In this document: in pieces, positions 27,313 through 53,406 of the stretch
How the letters are laid out: each line of letters begins with the position of its first letter
Position numbering within the stretch: position 1 is the first letter of the stretch
DNA from: Aporrectodea caliginosa
Lineage: Eukaryota; Annelida; Clitellata; Crassiclitellata; Lumbricidae
Direction: 5' to 3'
Length of the DNA stretch: 64,000 nt
Assembly: GCA_020284085.1 (NCBI GenBank)
Contig: JACEVL010000205.1
Span: 616,001 to 680,000 of the forward strand
The notes under the pieces: model-generated
The model's database searches: none
Told to the model about the DNA's origin: nothing
The model's input: only the letters and a program-made list of their open reading frames with translations
Translations under genes and position numbers: made by a program

Positions 27313-27955
27313 ATGGATGGATGGATGGATGGATGGATGGATAGATGGATGGATGGATGGATGGATGGAAGGACAGATGGATGGATGGACGGAAGGATAG
27401 ATGGATGGATAGATTGACGGATGGATGGATGGATGGAATGATAGATGATGGAGGATGGATGGATGGATGGATGGATGGATAGATGGATAGATTGACGGAA
27501 TGGATGGACGGACGGAAGGATGAATGGATGAATAGATAGATGGATGGACGATGGATGGGTGGACAGACGGAAGGATGGATGGATGGATGGATGAACGGAC
27601 GGAAGGATGGATGGTGGACGGAAGGATGGGTGGATGGACGGAAGGAAGGATGGATGACGGATGGATGGATGGATAGATTGACGGAAGGATGGACGGAAGG
27701 AAGGATGGACGGATGGATGGATAGATAGATTGACGGATGGATGGATGGAAGGACGGACGGACGGAAGGATGGATGGATGGATGGATAGATTGACGGATGG
27801 ATGGGTGGACGGAAGGAAGGATGGACGGACGGACGGATGGATGGATGGATAGATGGATGGACGGATGGATGGATGAACGGAAGGAAGGATGGACGGACGG
27901 AAGGATAGATGGATGTATAGATTGACGGATGGATGGACGGACGGACGGACGGAAG
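27105..27955 (+). repeat. GGAT/GGAC satellite array filling the copy-A exon-1 intron
   Basis: About 850 bp of GGATGGAT units with GGAC, GAAG and AGAT variants. It accounts for most of the 1,106-bp intron 26896-28001. Long Ser/Ile/His/Pro minus-strand frames run through it, one joined to the true start codon at 28136, and should not be taken as protein. Confidence 0.95.
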
Positions 27956-28001
27956 AACACTGACAAATAGACAGACAGACAGGTATACCAATAACTCTGA
28001 C

Positions 28002-28136
28002 CGAAATGGCGAGGTATAATTGGAAGATAGTGTCGATTTCTTTATCAGCCGCTTTGCAATAATCTTCAGTTTCTGTTTCGTTGGTCGTCGAAGTCGTTTC
28101 GTTCACTCCCGCTGAAGACGAGTTAGTTGTACCCAT
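28002..28136 (-). CDS. STRA6-like A, exon 1a (extracellular N-terminus)
   Basis: Starts [20 protein letters not shown], with several N-x-S/T glycosylation sequons as expected for the extracellular N-terminus of STRA6, then a hydrophobic start FQLYLAIS. It stops at a donor (TCG then GTCAGA) where copy B continues uninterrupted. The homologous B start codon supports this start. Confidence 0.75.
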
Positions 28137-28330
28137 CGCTCGTGTCTCGTGTCGAGGCTGCTCTCCGTATCAACAGTCAATCACAAACGAACAGGTTGTT
28201 CAATGTTCAGTTCAGAGTCTGAAGAGACGTCAATCTCCAAAAGCTATGAAGTCAAACAGAAGTACAGTTCATTTCGGTCAAATTACAGGATATAGGGTGT
28301 TGTCGAATTCACTCACTTTCATGCAGGGAC
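28137..28330. promoter_or_regulatory. Conserved upstream block of copy A (probable promoter/5'UTR)
   Basis: Aligns with 50213 onward upstream of copy B: shared GTCGA-GCTGCT, TATCAACAGTCAATC, AGTTCAG-AGT, AAGTCAA-AGAAGT and TTTCGGTCAAA-like stretches. Conservation may reflect recent duplication rather than function. No TATA box is evident. Confidence 0.4.
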
Positions 28331-28340
28331 CTTTTCATTC

Positions 28341-28425
28341 ATTCATTCATTCCGGAGATTTATATAGCACCTATTCAAGAAGCCTACTCAGAGGCGCTCC
28401 CAGCCCAGCCACGGCCAAACAGAAA
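28341..28425 (-). mobile_element. LINE 3' terminus fragment
   Basis: Minus strand reads GGCCGTGGCTGGGCTGGGAG, CGCCTCTGAGTAGG, GTGCTATATAAATC and an AATG tail. A further SINE-like remnant lies at 28690-28790. The rest of 28426-29050 holds a CA/TA microsatellite (28831-28925) and nothing recognisable. Confidence 0.6.
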
Positions 28426-28858
28426 GGACTTTTAGCTCCCTAGCCTCCATATACTGTATCTCCACTGACAGTGTACAGTTACTGTACTCATTTATATCTG
28501 AGTTCACAAGTAGGCTATTACAGTTCCTACAGCTAGCTCCAAAACGCAACCATAGGTATGAAGTGTAGCGACTTCTTTTTCTTTGTATCGGCCTATGCGT
28601 GTCTAACCTCTACCTCGCACTCTCATCCTCTCACTAACAGTGTACGGTTAATGTAATCATTATAACTGAGCTGGCTAGGCGGCGCAAGTGGAATAGAAAT
28701 CTTCAGAAATCTGTCTGTCTTGGCATGGATCTGAACTCCCAGCTCTGGCTTGACATTGGCAGTCTAGCCAGTTTAACTTCTCGACACTATAATTACCTCA
28801 ATAATTGTCACTGAATGCGGTTTCTAGCATACACACGCACACACACACACACACACAT

Positions 28859-28917
<59 letters not shown>

Positions 28918-29112
28918 ATATTATATATATATAGCATGCTATATACTACACTAACAAACATCCCCATAAAAAATATCGAAACGAATTTCAGCCCTAGCAG
29001 GATTTGCAAAAAGACACTCTCGCGAACCCCAACAGCCAACTTAACTAACAAACTAACTAACCATCAGGAATGGCCCTAGCTTTTCGAATACATTTAGACC
29101 AACTTTTAACTT

Positions 29113-29335
29113 TCAGGGCAGAGAATTTGGTTCGAGATTTCTGCTCCATCTGCGCCCCTAGCCAACTCAGCTGTGATGAGTACGCTGACCGTTCACTTTT
29201 GGTGGGAAGATGAGACGGCGAGGGAGAGGACTGGCCACCCGCCCTCATATGCCGAGACTAAGAAAACTGAAGTCGCTAACACTTCAAACCCATGGCTGAC
29301 TCTTGGGGCTAGCTTAAGGAACTGCTCTTCTTCTT
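29113..29335 (+). mobile_element. SINE (body shared with 63.0-63.28 kb)
   Basis: Runs from CAGGGCAGAGAATTTGGTTC through GGTGGGAAGATGAGACGGCG and GAAGTCGCTAACACTTC to AGCTTAAGGAACTGCTC. The tRNA-like head is missing. Sequence 29336-30290 holds nothing recognised. Confidence 0.6.
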
Positions 29336-30292
29336 AACTACAAAACTAACTTCAAATCCTGATGTGCCGCATCTGTCTGTACCAGATCAAAAGTGATAAT
29401 GATCCCATACGCTCAAGCACACCAGCGCGGTTTTCACAATAATTGCCAATTATTCGTCCTCCGGTTCATGCTAGCAACATAATAGTCTGTTGACATAATA
29501 TATCACTCATTATGCCTCTCCATGAGTGTGCCAATGAAAAACTAACATGATCGTCGTAGTCATTAGTTTCCCTCTGTTGAATTACAGATATTATTGTTCC
29601 GTCTGAATATTAAAATATGCGTCATGACGTTGGTACCACGCTTAGCTGCAAAAACTAATGTGACTAGTTGATCCATTGTGCTTCTTCCTGGCCTGAACCT
29701 GGTTTGTTCTTCTCCAAGTGCTCTCTCAACCTATTGCTTCATTCTGCGGTGTATCATTTTAGTGAACACTTTTCTGGAATGCCTCTGAAATTTTGCAGTC
29801 TTGTGGATCTCAATGTCTTTTGCGTAGGCCGTATAGGGACGACTGTCGATTTTGTCCAGACTTCTGGCATTTTTGCCTCCTAATTAATCTTTGCAACAAG
29901 AGTGTGCATAGCTATAACATCTGTTTCTCCTCCTCCTTGAATTAGTTCAGTAATGCATACATAATAAGTAAAAACTTACATAATATATAAAAAATATTTG
30001 CAGGCATAGGCCTGCATATATACATGTAAACACGCATGTCAACAGGCCCCACCACAGGGCCATATACATGTAGTATCTGTCTGGGATTGAATTCTGTTGG
30101 ACCTTGACCCCTCAAGACCTTTGTCTGGGCATATAAAGTCAAACACGTTCTAGGCTGTTAAAAGGTGCACACCATTATGCATGCCCACCACAGGTCACTA
30201 GGTTTGTTATAATATACAGTCCTCTGAGCCCTCTCATAGACCAAGACTGGCGCTACAGAACTGTCTAGTGTTTAAAACAGCAACGCATACCG

Positions 30293-30560
30293 CTTACGTT
30301 CTACAGATTCATCTTGCAACTACTTCTATAAACCGATCAGAAACTCCGAGATTCTGAACATCTGAACAGTTGCAGCGCACACTGTGTAAGCGAGATCTGT
30401 GGTGTATGCCTCTACTGGGTTCCGCTACGTACCTTAGAGCAGGGCCTAGGCTATAGGCTCCAGCAGGCGAAGCCGGGTGAGTGAATAGCAGCAACTGCAC
30501 GCAGTGGAATCTCTGCACCGTTGCCAGTCTGCTGACCTAATAATGGCCCGTCCGGATAAT
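30293..30560. repeat. Segmental-duplication block upstream of copy A (pairs with 52590-52815)
   Basis: Shares GCTTACGTTCTACAGAT, GAAACTCCGAGATTCTGA and AGCAGCAACTG-AC-CAGTG with 52590-52815, at similar distances from the two start codons (about 2.2 and 2.4 kb). It shows the A/B duplication included upstream DNA. Confidence 0.65.
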
Positions 30561-30568
30561 CGAATATA

Positions 30569-30570
<2 letters not shown>

Positions 30571-30620
<50 letters not shown>
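30571..30620 (+). repeat. TA dinucleotide microsatellite
   Basis: About 24 TA units. It follows the upstream duplication block. Confidence 0.9.
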
Positions 30621-30719
30621 TGCATAAACACATACACGTGTTTCTTATTATTATAGATACATGTATGTTACTGTAGTGGTTGACGATTCGTATGCCAAAG
30701 TTGACATAGCAGGAACTAG

Positions 30720-31220
30720 GTCGTCGTGGTGTAACCCAATGGTCTACTCTCTCCGCCTCTTTGGAACAAACTCACGTCAGTGTTAGCCTACCACAAATAT
30801 CCGATTCCATCCAACGAACGCACCAAAACCTCACCTTTTGCTGTCTCTCCACAAGTCTTTCACTCAAAACTGAAAACAGTGCTCTTTCACAAATCCTATC
30901 TCGAATCCTCCTATTCCCCTCACCTCCCTCACCAATTCAACTCTAAACACCATCCGCCATAGCGGTCTCACTATCTGCCTGCCTGACTCTCTGAATTTTG
31001 ACCCTCTGACTATCGATTTTGTATTGATTAAGCGCCTGTGAATAAGCTGGTTCCCGAGCCTTCGCCTTTGTCGGCGGCGCTCGGCGATTTAGAAATTTCG
31101 AGTTCACGATTACGATTAATCGCGATAGGCATTTGGACAGGAGGTTGTTAATTTTCGATCCAACCTAGTCCTTCAGCTCCTAACATAATGGGCCCAGTAC
31201 CTTCACCGTTAGGGTGCACC
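30720..31220 (+). repeat. Interspersed retroelement-like remnant
   Basis: A degenerate coding-like stretch (ACCAAAACCTCACCTTTTGC...CTCAAAACTGAAAACAGTGC) is followed by the block also seen at 1828-1911, then TTTTCGATCCAACCTAGTCC, which recurs near 32.49 and 53.2 kb. Class not determined. Confidence 0.45.
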
Positions 31221-31225
31221 TACAG

Positions 31226-31574
31226 AAGGGGTGGCCATTGGCCAACCTTTTTGGCCTACGGGCCACTATGATTGTTGGTAAGCACGCGGCGGGTGGCAAT
31301 ATTTCGTGCTCACAGCATCGAAAGAAATACAAATGTTTATGTAATCGTAATATTTACAAGATGTATAAAACAAGGTACGACTACATTAGGTAACTAGAAC
31401 TTACAACACTAAATCTGTTTAGTGTTTTAGACATCTGTCTATTATGCAATATTGTAGTAGTCGGACAAGTAAGTAGGTGCATAAAATTAGATAAAAAATT
31501 ATTTAGAAAGGGGCCGTGCGGGCCGCCAATCAGCAGTCTCCCGCCTGCCTCATTTGGTGAGTTGGCCATCCCTG
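31226..31574. mobile_element. 349-bp hAT-type non-autonomous element
   Basis: Flanked by ACCTACAG (31218-31225) and GCCTACAG (31575-31582), 7 of 8 identical. Ends AAGGGGTGGCCA and TGGCCATCCCTG. GC-rich ends (GCGGGTGGC; GGGCCGTGCGGGCCGCC) surround an AT-rich middle; no transposase. Confidence 0.78.
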
Positions 31575-31960
31575 GCCTACAGCTTCTTACTTGGCTTGAA
31601 AAATATGTATACGGTAAGCTTATAGGCTATTATATGTAACGTATACGTATAATATGTATGCCGTGCAGAGGCGTAGGAGGTGGGAGTGCAGAGGACATTT
31701 GCCAGCTCCCCCAATTCGGATGTTGGTTTCTTCGGGAGAAAGAGAAGGAGAAGGAACATCTCAGATTTCAATTTTCACATAAGCACGACGCCAATAATTA
31801 TTCCTTGATTTATTTTCGTTTCGAGCAGAAGTGAAAGCTTGCGACTTCTTGTCCCTCCCACAACTGAAATTTCCCTTACGCCTATGTGCAGGCCCTATGT
31901 TTACAGACATATGTACGAAAGTATGTGCTAATGTAGCGTCGTACACGTGTTTTGAACCTG

Positions 31961-32200
31961 CTAAGTTTGCTCAACGTTTTTACAGAGATTGAAAGTAGCA
32001 AATCGCATTACATCTGTGACTCTAAACGTCACACTGCCGTCAGTTCTGGCGTCATACATTACATCATCATAACCACGGAAACATTGTAATTTCAGCTGCT
32101 TGATATTTTGGGCAGTGGAAGTCCGCCGTCTGTTTTCCTGTACAAATTGCATTTCAGTTGGGATATCCGATACACTCTCCATCTGCGCTAGTCTACACAA
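31961..32200 (+). repeat. Interspersed repeat, also at 56085-56370
   Basis: Shares AAATCGCATTA-ATCTGTGA, CGTCAGTTCTG-CGTCAT and GATACACTCTCCATCTGCGC with 56085-56370. Nature unknown. Confidence 0.6.
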
Positions 32201-32559
32201 TACAAACAGTCAGACAAACAGAGGAAGGGACGTGTATAGCTCACGGCTAGAAAGAGACAGACAGAGACAGACAGACAGAGACACAGCACAGAGACTTTGA
32301 GACAGAGAGACAAGAGATAGAGACAGAGCCATCAGACAGGCGGAACAGCAGCATCATAGGCGTTGTTTTACATCGCAGGATCTAGGGCGTGGTGTAACCC
32401 AATATTCTGCCTCTCCGCCGGCGCCCACTCGTGATAACATTTGGGTAAATAATCCCCAAGTGGAAGGTTGTTACTTTTCGATCCAACCTAGTCCTTGGGC
32501 TTTAAACATGATGGGACAGTGATGGGTTCAGTACGTTCATCGTTACCTGATCGACGCAG

Positions 32560-32895
32560 AGAGAGAGAGAGAGAGAGAGAGTTTCGAGCAGAGAGAGAAA
32601 GCTTGAGAGAGAGTCCCTCCCAGAGAGAGAGAGAGAGAGAGAGAGAGGCCCTATATATATAGCCGTATATTGAATCAACAAGAGAGATTAAGACAATCAG
32701 ACAGATTTAACAGACAGACAGACAGACAGACAGCCACACACACAGACAAAGGATAAAATACACAGACAGACAGACACACAGACAGACAGAGACAGACAGA
32801 GAGACAGACAGAGAGAGAGAGACAAATAGTTATAGAGAGACAGAGAGAGACATAGAGAGACAGACAGAGAGAGACAGAGAGAGACAGAGAGAGCC
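32560..32895 (+). repeat. GA and AGAC simple-repeat tract
   Basis: GAGA runs (32562-32645) and AGAC/AGAG runs (32705-32895), surrounded by non-coding sequence. The remaining 32200-33800 interval shows only degenerate LINE-like ends (for example minus strand 33240-33325) and no gene. Confidence 0.85.
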
Positions 32896-33825
32896 ACTCA
32901 GACAGACGGAGAGAGAGAAACGGACACAAAAACATACACGAGGAAGACAATACGTGCATTGCAAAAGCAATCACCGTTAGCAACATGAGCTTGATGGTTA
33001 AGCAGACAGTTGATTAAAATACCACGAGGCACGTGACTCAACTGATATACAACATACAAAGAACACAAACAACTCTGTTCTGTTAATGCCATCAGACGAC
33101 GCCCTGACTCTTGTTTACTGTTTAACGACCACTGTCTGGTATCAAAGCCCATTAGCGTCGCCCTCCTGACTTTGTCCAGGCTTGGGATTGGCACTGTCAG
33201 AAAGCGAACAGTGGCTGAGTTACGCCCTGACTCGTTAATTCAGAACAGTTTTATAGTGCACCTCCAACTTGGAGGCTCCAAGATACAGTCTACTGAGAAA
33301 ACCTCAGAGGCGCTCACAGTGGTTTAAACACTCCTCTATCAGCGAAATACTCAAAGGCAGTAATAACACTGAATCAACTATGAAAGACTGTCTAACACTA
33401 AATCGATAAAAAAAAATGGCCGCGTTTTCCTTGCACGCACAAACACACAGCTTACCAACAGCTTCTTTTAACACGTTCCTGTTTTCGGTTCGCCTAAAAG
33501 TCGTTTTTATTCGAAGGATTTTCGATACCATGCACAGAATCCAGATGAAAACATCCTCTTATCTACTCCAACTGACGCTTAATCCACATCGCTCAACGGG
33601 TTGCATTAGACCTATAGATAAACATGACCCAGAATATTTTTGTTGCGCATTGGCACCGCCGAGTGCTGCATAGACGCTTTAGTACACAGGCGCCACTATG
33701 GTCCAAACGCCGTCATCTACAACCGCATAAAAAGACCATGCGCCGTCATGCGCCACCATAGTCACAGCCGTCGCCGGCTTCTGCATCATCGGTCGGCGCA
33801 CGAGTCTAACGCACGGCACACTAGG

Positions 33826-34000
33826 GATCCTGAGTGGCCGAGTGGGTTGGTAGCCCGCTCGCCACGCCTGCGGCCCGGGTTCGCTTCCCGGTCGGTCGGT
33901 TTATCAGAGATTAATTTCTCGGATCTTTACTGCGGGTGGCTCGGTCGCATTATAAACGTGGAGTACAATACGTGCACAATACAACACAACACAATATACT
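33826..34000 (+). mobile_element. tRNA-derived SINE with Ser/Leu-like head
   Basis: GAGTGGCCGAGTGGGTTGGT (A box) and GGCCCGGGTTCGCTTCCCGG (B box) head, then a short body ending in an ACAATAC-type tail. The head is unusually well preserved but lacks the 3' acceptor pairing of a real tRNA. Confidence 0.6.
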
Positions 34001-34018
34001 GGGGCGCGGTTGTATAGG

Positions 34019-34240
34019 GGTATGTTCGGTGCCTTGCAGCTGGAGGGTTGCGGGTTCGAATCCACCTCAAAGCCGCCGCGTAGGGACCCTGGGCAAGTCC
34101 TTCACTCGCAATTGCTCATGCGCTTCGGCGTGAAACTCCGATTCAGCGTCCGCGCAGTAGTCGGAGGCGCCTCTGAACAGGCAATCTGGTAGGGGCGCTA
34201 TAACAAGTGTTCAAATACAATACAATACGATACAATACTA
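34019..34240 (+). mobile_element. SINE with tRNA-like head and LINE-like AATAC tail
   Basis: GGTTGCGGGTTCGAATCCAC head; body GGCAAGTCCTTCACTCGCAA; LINE-like end GGCGCCTCTGAACAG and GGGGCGCTATAACAAG; AATAC tail. A second nearly identical copy lies at 37139-37345. The LINE-like tail suggests mobilisation by the local CR1/L2-like LINE. Confidence 0.75.
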
Positions 34241-34297
34241 ATTAAATGGGAGCAAAGAATAAATCAATGAGGAAGGATAGGGATAGTATAAAAATAT

Positions 34298-34511
34298 CAT
34301 TTAAGTGCATTGGCCATGTTGCTTTGGATTACGGTATTGCGATATAAATTGACGCTACATAAATTTATCGTTTAAGTGCATTGGCCATGTTGCTTTGGAT
34401 TACGGTATTGCGATATAAATTGACGCTACATAAATTTATCGTTTAAGTGCATTGGCCATGTTGCTTTGGGTTACGGTATTGCGATATAAATTGACGCTAC
34501 ATAAATTTAAG
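34298..34511 (+). repeat. 71-bp tandem repeat, three copies
   Basis: TTAAGTGCATTGGCCATGTT recurs at 34301, 34372 and 34443; units are nearly identical. A duplicate of the preceding SINE tail (GAGCGCCTCTGAATAGGCAA through the AATAC run) follows at 34525-34596. Confidence 0.9.
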
Positions 34512-35112
34512 TGACATAAGTGACATTGAGCGCCTCTGAATAGGCAATCTGGTAGGGGCGCTATAACAAGTGTTCAAATACAATACAATACAATATGTAC
34601 ATGCATACATACATAGGCCTATACGTACGTACGTATGCATTCATACCTGCATAAATTACACACATACAATGATACAGAACACATTGCGCACATGCACATA
34701 CATGTACCAACATTACATACAACATGCATATATACGTAGCACTTATTTATTATAGTCATATAACTTGAGAATCAGGTGACTACCGTGACTGAATGGCGTG
34801 TTTTGCTTTCCTGCGTTCATGTTGATGAAATAATCTATTGGCAAAATTATTCATAACAGAAATAAAAGATCTGAATCTACATCTATCCGAAATGCAGGAG
34901 AAAAATAGTTTCGGTGTTGCTACAGTGTTAGGCCTACTCGTCGATTTGTAATACATTGGACATTGTAAACAAAAGCGAGAGGTAATCGACAAGTTCACAA
35001 GAGAAAATACATAAAAGCACGGATTGAAAAAACGGATAAAGTTGCAGTCTGAGTATCTATGGCGGAAAAAATAGTAAAACGCTTGATAAGAAAGTCTTCA
35101 TCAAAGGCCATT

Positions 35113-35118
35113 TTTATT
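35113..35118 (-). promoter_or_regulatory. Candidate polyadenylation signal of copy B
   Basis: AATAAA on the minus strand, 20 bases after the proposed stop codon of copy B. The 3'UTR would be very short, so a later signal is possible. Confidence 0.35.
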
Positions 35119-35137
35119 TGTCCATTTCCGTGTTTAG

Positions 35138-50335
<15,198 letters not shown>

Positions 50336-50410
50336 GGTCATTTATGCAACTAAAATTACCGTTCAAGATGCCGGCAAGTTCAGAGTCACAATGAAAGTGC
50401 TCAACAAAGA

Positions 50411-50491
50411 AACACCAGAAAAATATACTGGAGAAAATTAGATGTCGAATGAACTAGTCGCCTAATTTTCTCCAGGATATTTTCTGGTGTT
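50411..50491. repeat. 81-bp near-perfect foldback, unique to copy B upstream
   Basis: Left arm 50411-50441 (AACACCAGAAAAATATACTG...) and right arm 50462-50491 (...GATATTTTCTGGTGTT) are reverse complements apart from one or two positions, with a 20-bp loop. Absent at the matching place upstream of A. Confidence 0.8.
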
Positions 50492-50593
50492 ACGTTGTCG
50501 AAGCTGCTGTCCCTATCAACAGTCAATCTCAAAGGGTCAGGGAGTTCAGTTCATAAGTTGAAGAAGAGGAAGAACAGTCCCTTAACTCCGTAA

Positions 50594-50757
50594 AGTCGAG
50601 AGGTAGCTGGGGGTACGAATTGTTAGCGACTTCACCTTCTTAACCTCGGCATATGAGGGTGGTGGCCAGTTCTCTCACTAACCGTCTGATCTTCCACCGG
50701 CAGTGAAGCCGAAATCTGGAAGCAAATTTCTGCTTGGCGATCTAATAAAAAACTATA
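50594..50757 (-). mobile_element. SINE inserted upstream of copy B
   Basis: Minus-strand body of the 29113/63000 SINE family. Flanked by TAAAGTCGA (about 50592) and TAAAGTCGA (about 50756), a likely target duplication. Copy A has the uninterrupted sequence (CTATGAAGTCAAACAG). Confidence 0.7.
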
Positions 50758-51133
50758 AAGTCGAATAGAAGTGCAGATTATTCGATCAAACTCGAGCATG
50801 GTGTGTCCTGAAATTCATTCTCATAGTGATTTCCGGGGTCTTATATCTCCCTTGCCTTCACATTTACGCACTCACACTGTACAGTTGATGTGCTCGTTTT
50901 ATAGCTGAATTAACCGGTTTTACAAAGGGTATCAACCAACTTTCTCTCTCAACATGATCTGAACACCCAACATTTGCTTGAAAGTAAATAAAGCACGCTT
51001 GTTAGCATTGGTAGTATTGGTAGTACTTGACAAGTAGTTGCCGTTTGAGATGTAATTCCTAATCACTCAAACGTTTTTAGGGCTGGGGAACTCATAATCA
51101 AACTAGCCAATTAAAAAGCCACAAAACAATTAA

Positions 51134-51516
<383 letters not shown>

Positions 51517-51999
51517 ACAATAATAATGGTAGGCTTACAGACCAAATTTATCATGAGATTCTCTTTCACTCTTCGATGACAAAATAAATTCTGGATATAA
51601 AATGATAAACTTATTTAAGATTGAACGCGGTTGGGCCACTTACAGACTGTCACTGTCGTTGTGACTCAGGCTGCGTAGGCTCAGCGTATGTCCAGAAGCC
51701 CACTAGTGGTGAATACTTTGTCACGAGCACTCTGTCTGATTACTAATGAATTCTTTTTTCTTAAAAATGACTCTAACATGACTCCAGCATCATTAGATTG
51801 ACGCAAGCAGCGCTTTTTAAGGTCCTGTAAACGCGTTATTTCAATCAACCAGTCAACCAACTGACCAGTCAGCCATGCAACCAACAAAATAAACCCGCCA
51901 GTCAGTCAACAACAGAGGCAGTTCCTGAAGCTTGGTCACCCGAAGGTGTTCTCTGTCTGTCTGTCTGTCTGTCTGTCTGTGTCTGTCTATCTGTTTCTC

Positions 52000-52565
52000 T
52001 CTCACGATGCTGCCATTGTTCTTGTTCATGCCTTTGTTACCAGCAGAATTGATCACAGTAGCTGGATACTTGCTGGTCTCCCATCTGGCTTAATAAGCCG
52101 TCTTGACCGGGTCCTTCGCTCAGCTGCCCGACTTTATTGGTCATATTCCAAAATACGCTTCAGTCTCTGCTTACATGCGCGATGTTTTGCATTGGCTTCC
52201 TGCCTCGCAGCGCATCTCTTACAGGATAGCAGCGTTAGTTTGGCGGTGCCTTGCTGGCTGTGCACCATCATATCTTTCTGACCTCTGTCTCTGAACTAGC
52301 CCCCCCCCGTCGGGGTCTGCGTTCCTCGGCCAAGGGAGAGCTTCTTGACCCCAGGCCCGTTCATGTCTCAAGCAGAGCCGAGCCTTCTCGATAGTTGGAC
52401 TCTCAACCTGGAATGGGCTCCCTCTAGAGCTACGCTTGATGCCTCGCAGCAATATGCCTGCTTTCTGCCGCCTGCTCAAGTCTTCTCTGTTTAGCCGTGG
52501 CTGAGCTGGGACGCCTCTGAGTAGGTTCCTTTAAGGGGCGCTATATAAATGCTCGGAATGAAAGC
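52000..52565 (+). mobile_element. CR1/L2-like LINE, C-terminal reverse-transcriptase region and 3' end
   Basis: Plus-strand frames read DAAIVLVHAFVTSRIDHSSW, LAGLPSGLISRLDRVLRSAA, then in another frame KYASVSAYMRDVLHWLPASQ, typical of the end of CR1/L2-type reverse transcriptase, followed by WNGLPLELR-like sequence and GCGCCTCTGAATAGG-like / GGGGCGCTATATAAAT ends. Frameshifted and 5'-truncated. Best-preserved LINE here. Confidence 0.82.
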
Positions 52566-52589
52566 AACAATTAATATAAAATATGCATA

Positions 52590-52815
52590 CGGCTTACGTT
52601 CTACAGATCCAGCTTTCAACGCGGTATATAAAACGATAAGAAACTCCGAGATTCTGAGCTACTGCAGCTCAAGACTGTGTGAGTAAGACTTGTATTGTAA
52701 ACCTCTGTTAGGTTCCGTTACTTAACCTAAGCCGGATTAGCGATTAGCAGCAACTGTACACAGTGAAATCCACGCACAGCTACATGTCCGCTACACCTAC
52801 AAACGGCCAGATCGA
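52590..52815. repeat. Segmental-duplication block upstream of copy B (pairs with 30293-30560)
   Basis: See the matching A block; GCTTACGTTCTACAGATCCA and GAAACTCCGAGATTCTGA are diagnostic. Confidence 0.65.
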
Positions 52816-53180
52816 TCACATGAATATATAATTACGGTATATTTTTATGCATACAGTGTACATACACACGTACAACTGTACATATTTACATATTATGTTA
52901 TGGATTTATATGAGTGCTTGGCGATTCGTAACTTATATACGTTGCGCATTAAGTGCACACGTAGCTGTATTATGCAGATGCATTTAAAAAAGCTAAGCGC
53001 TGTAATGTGCCATAAGATGTCGTTAAACTGTGAATCATTTGCACAAGTAACCAGAACTGTGACGGGTATGCTGCTTAGCGGGTGTTGTTAACATCGTTGA
53101 GACAAGGTCGTGGTGTAACCTAAAAACCCATTCTCTCAACCCAGTCGCGATAGGCATTCTGGTCAATAGTCAACCTTTAG

Positions 53181-53406
53181 GGGAGATGGTTGTGTTGAGA
53201 TCCAACCTAGTCGTGCGGTATAGAAACCGTACCCCGCTGCAAGGACGTCGAAAAGGTTTTCAGAGTAGGGAATAGCGTGACGTGCGTCATCCTCTACCGT
53301 TAAGGGACTGCTCAGCGGCAACGGCATCGTGTGTGCGAGCGCTGTCACCTGTCTCCGCAACTTGGCTCGGAGACTCTGAACATCCATTCCATTTGTCAGC
53401 TGTCAA
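53181..53406 (+). repeat. Interspersed repeat, left arm of an inverted pair
   Basis: About 225 bp that is the reverse complement of 54438-54663 (for example GTACCCCGCTGCAAGGACGT and AACATCCATTCCATTTGTCA). Continues after the MITE at 53951-54150, where it matches 11379-11580. Confidence 0.8.

Larger units (their letters stand above)
20227..28136 (-). pseudogene. STRA6-like copy A, 5' half only (likely truncated gene)
   Basis: Exons 28002-28136, 26810-26895, 25800-25960, 23147-23271 and 20227-20352 correspond to the first part of copy B. These exons are individually open with sound splice sites. Nothing matching B exons from 45247 downward is present to the left, where the Polinton fragment and TFCP2-like gene begin. 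The segment matching B 46744-46974 has in-frame stops in A. So A is either a dead half-gene or produces a truncated membrane protein. It has an extra intron inside exon 1 compared with B. Confidence 0.7.

Noticed and set aside
26929..28136. Open minus-strand frames of 299-370 codons rich in Ser-Ile-His-Pro, one beginning at a real start codon
   Set aside because: They read through the GGAT satellite. The true coding part is 28002-28136, ending at a splice donor, and homology resumes at 26895.
33826..33905. Possible tRNA-Ser/Leu gene
   Set aside because: Good A and B boxes but no matching acceptor stem; followed by a SINE-like body and AATAC-type tail.
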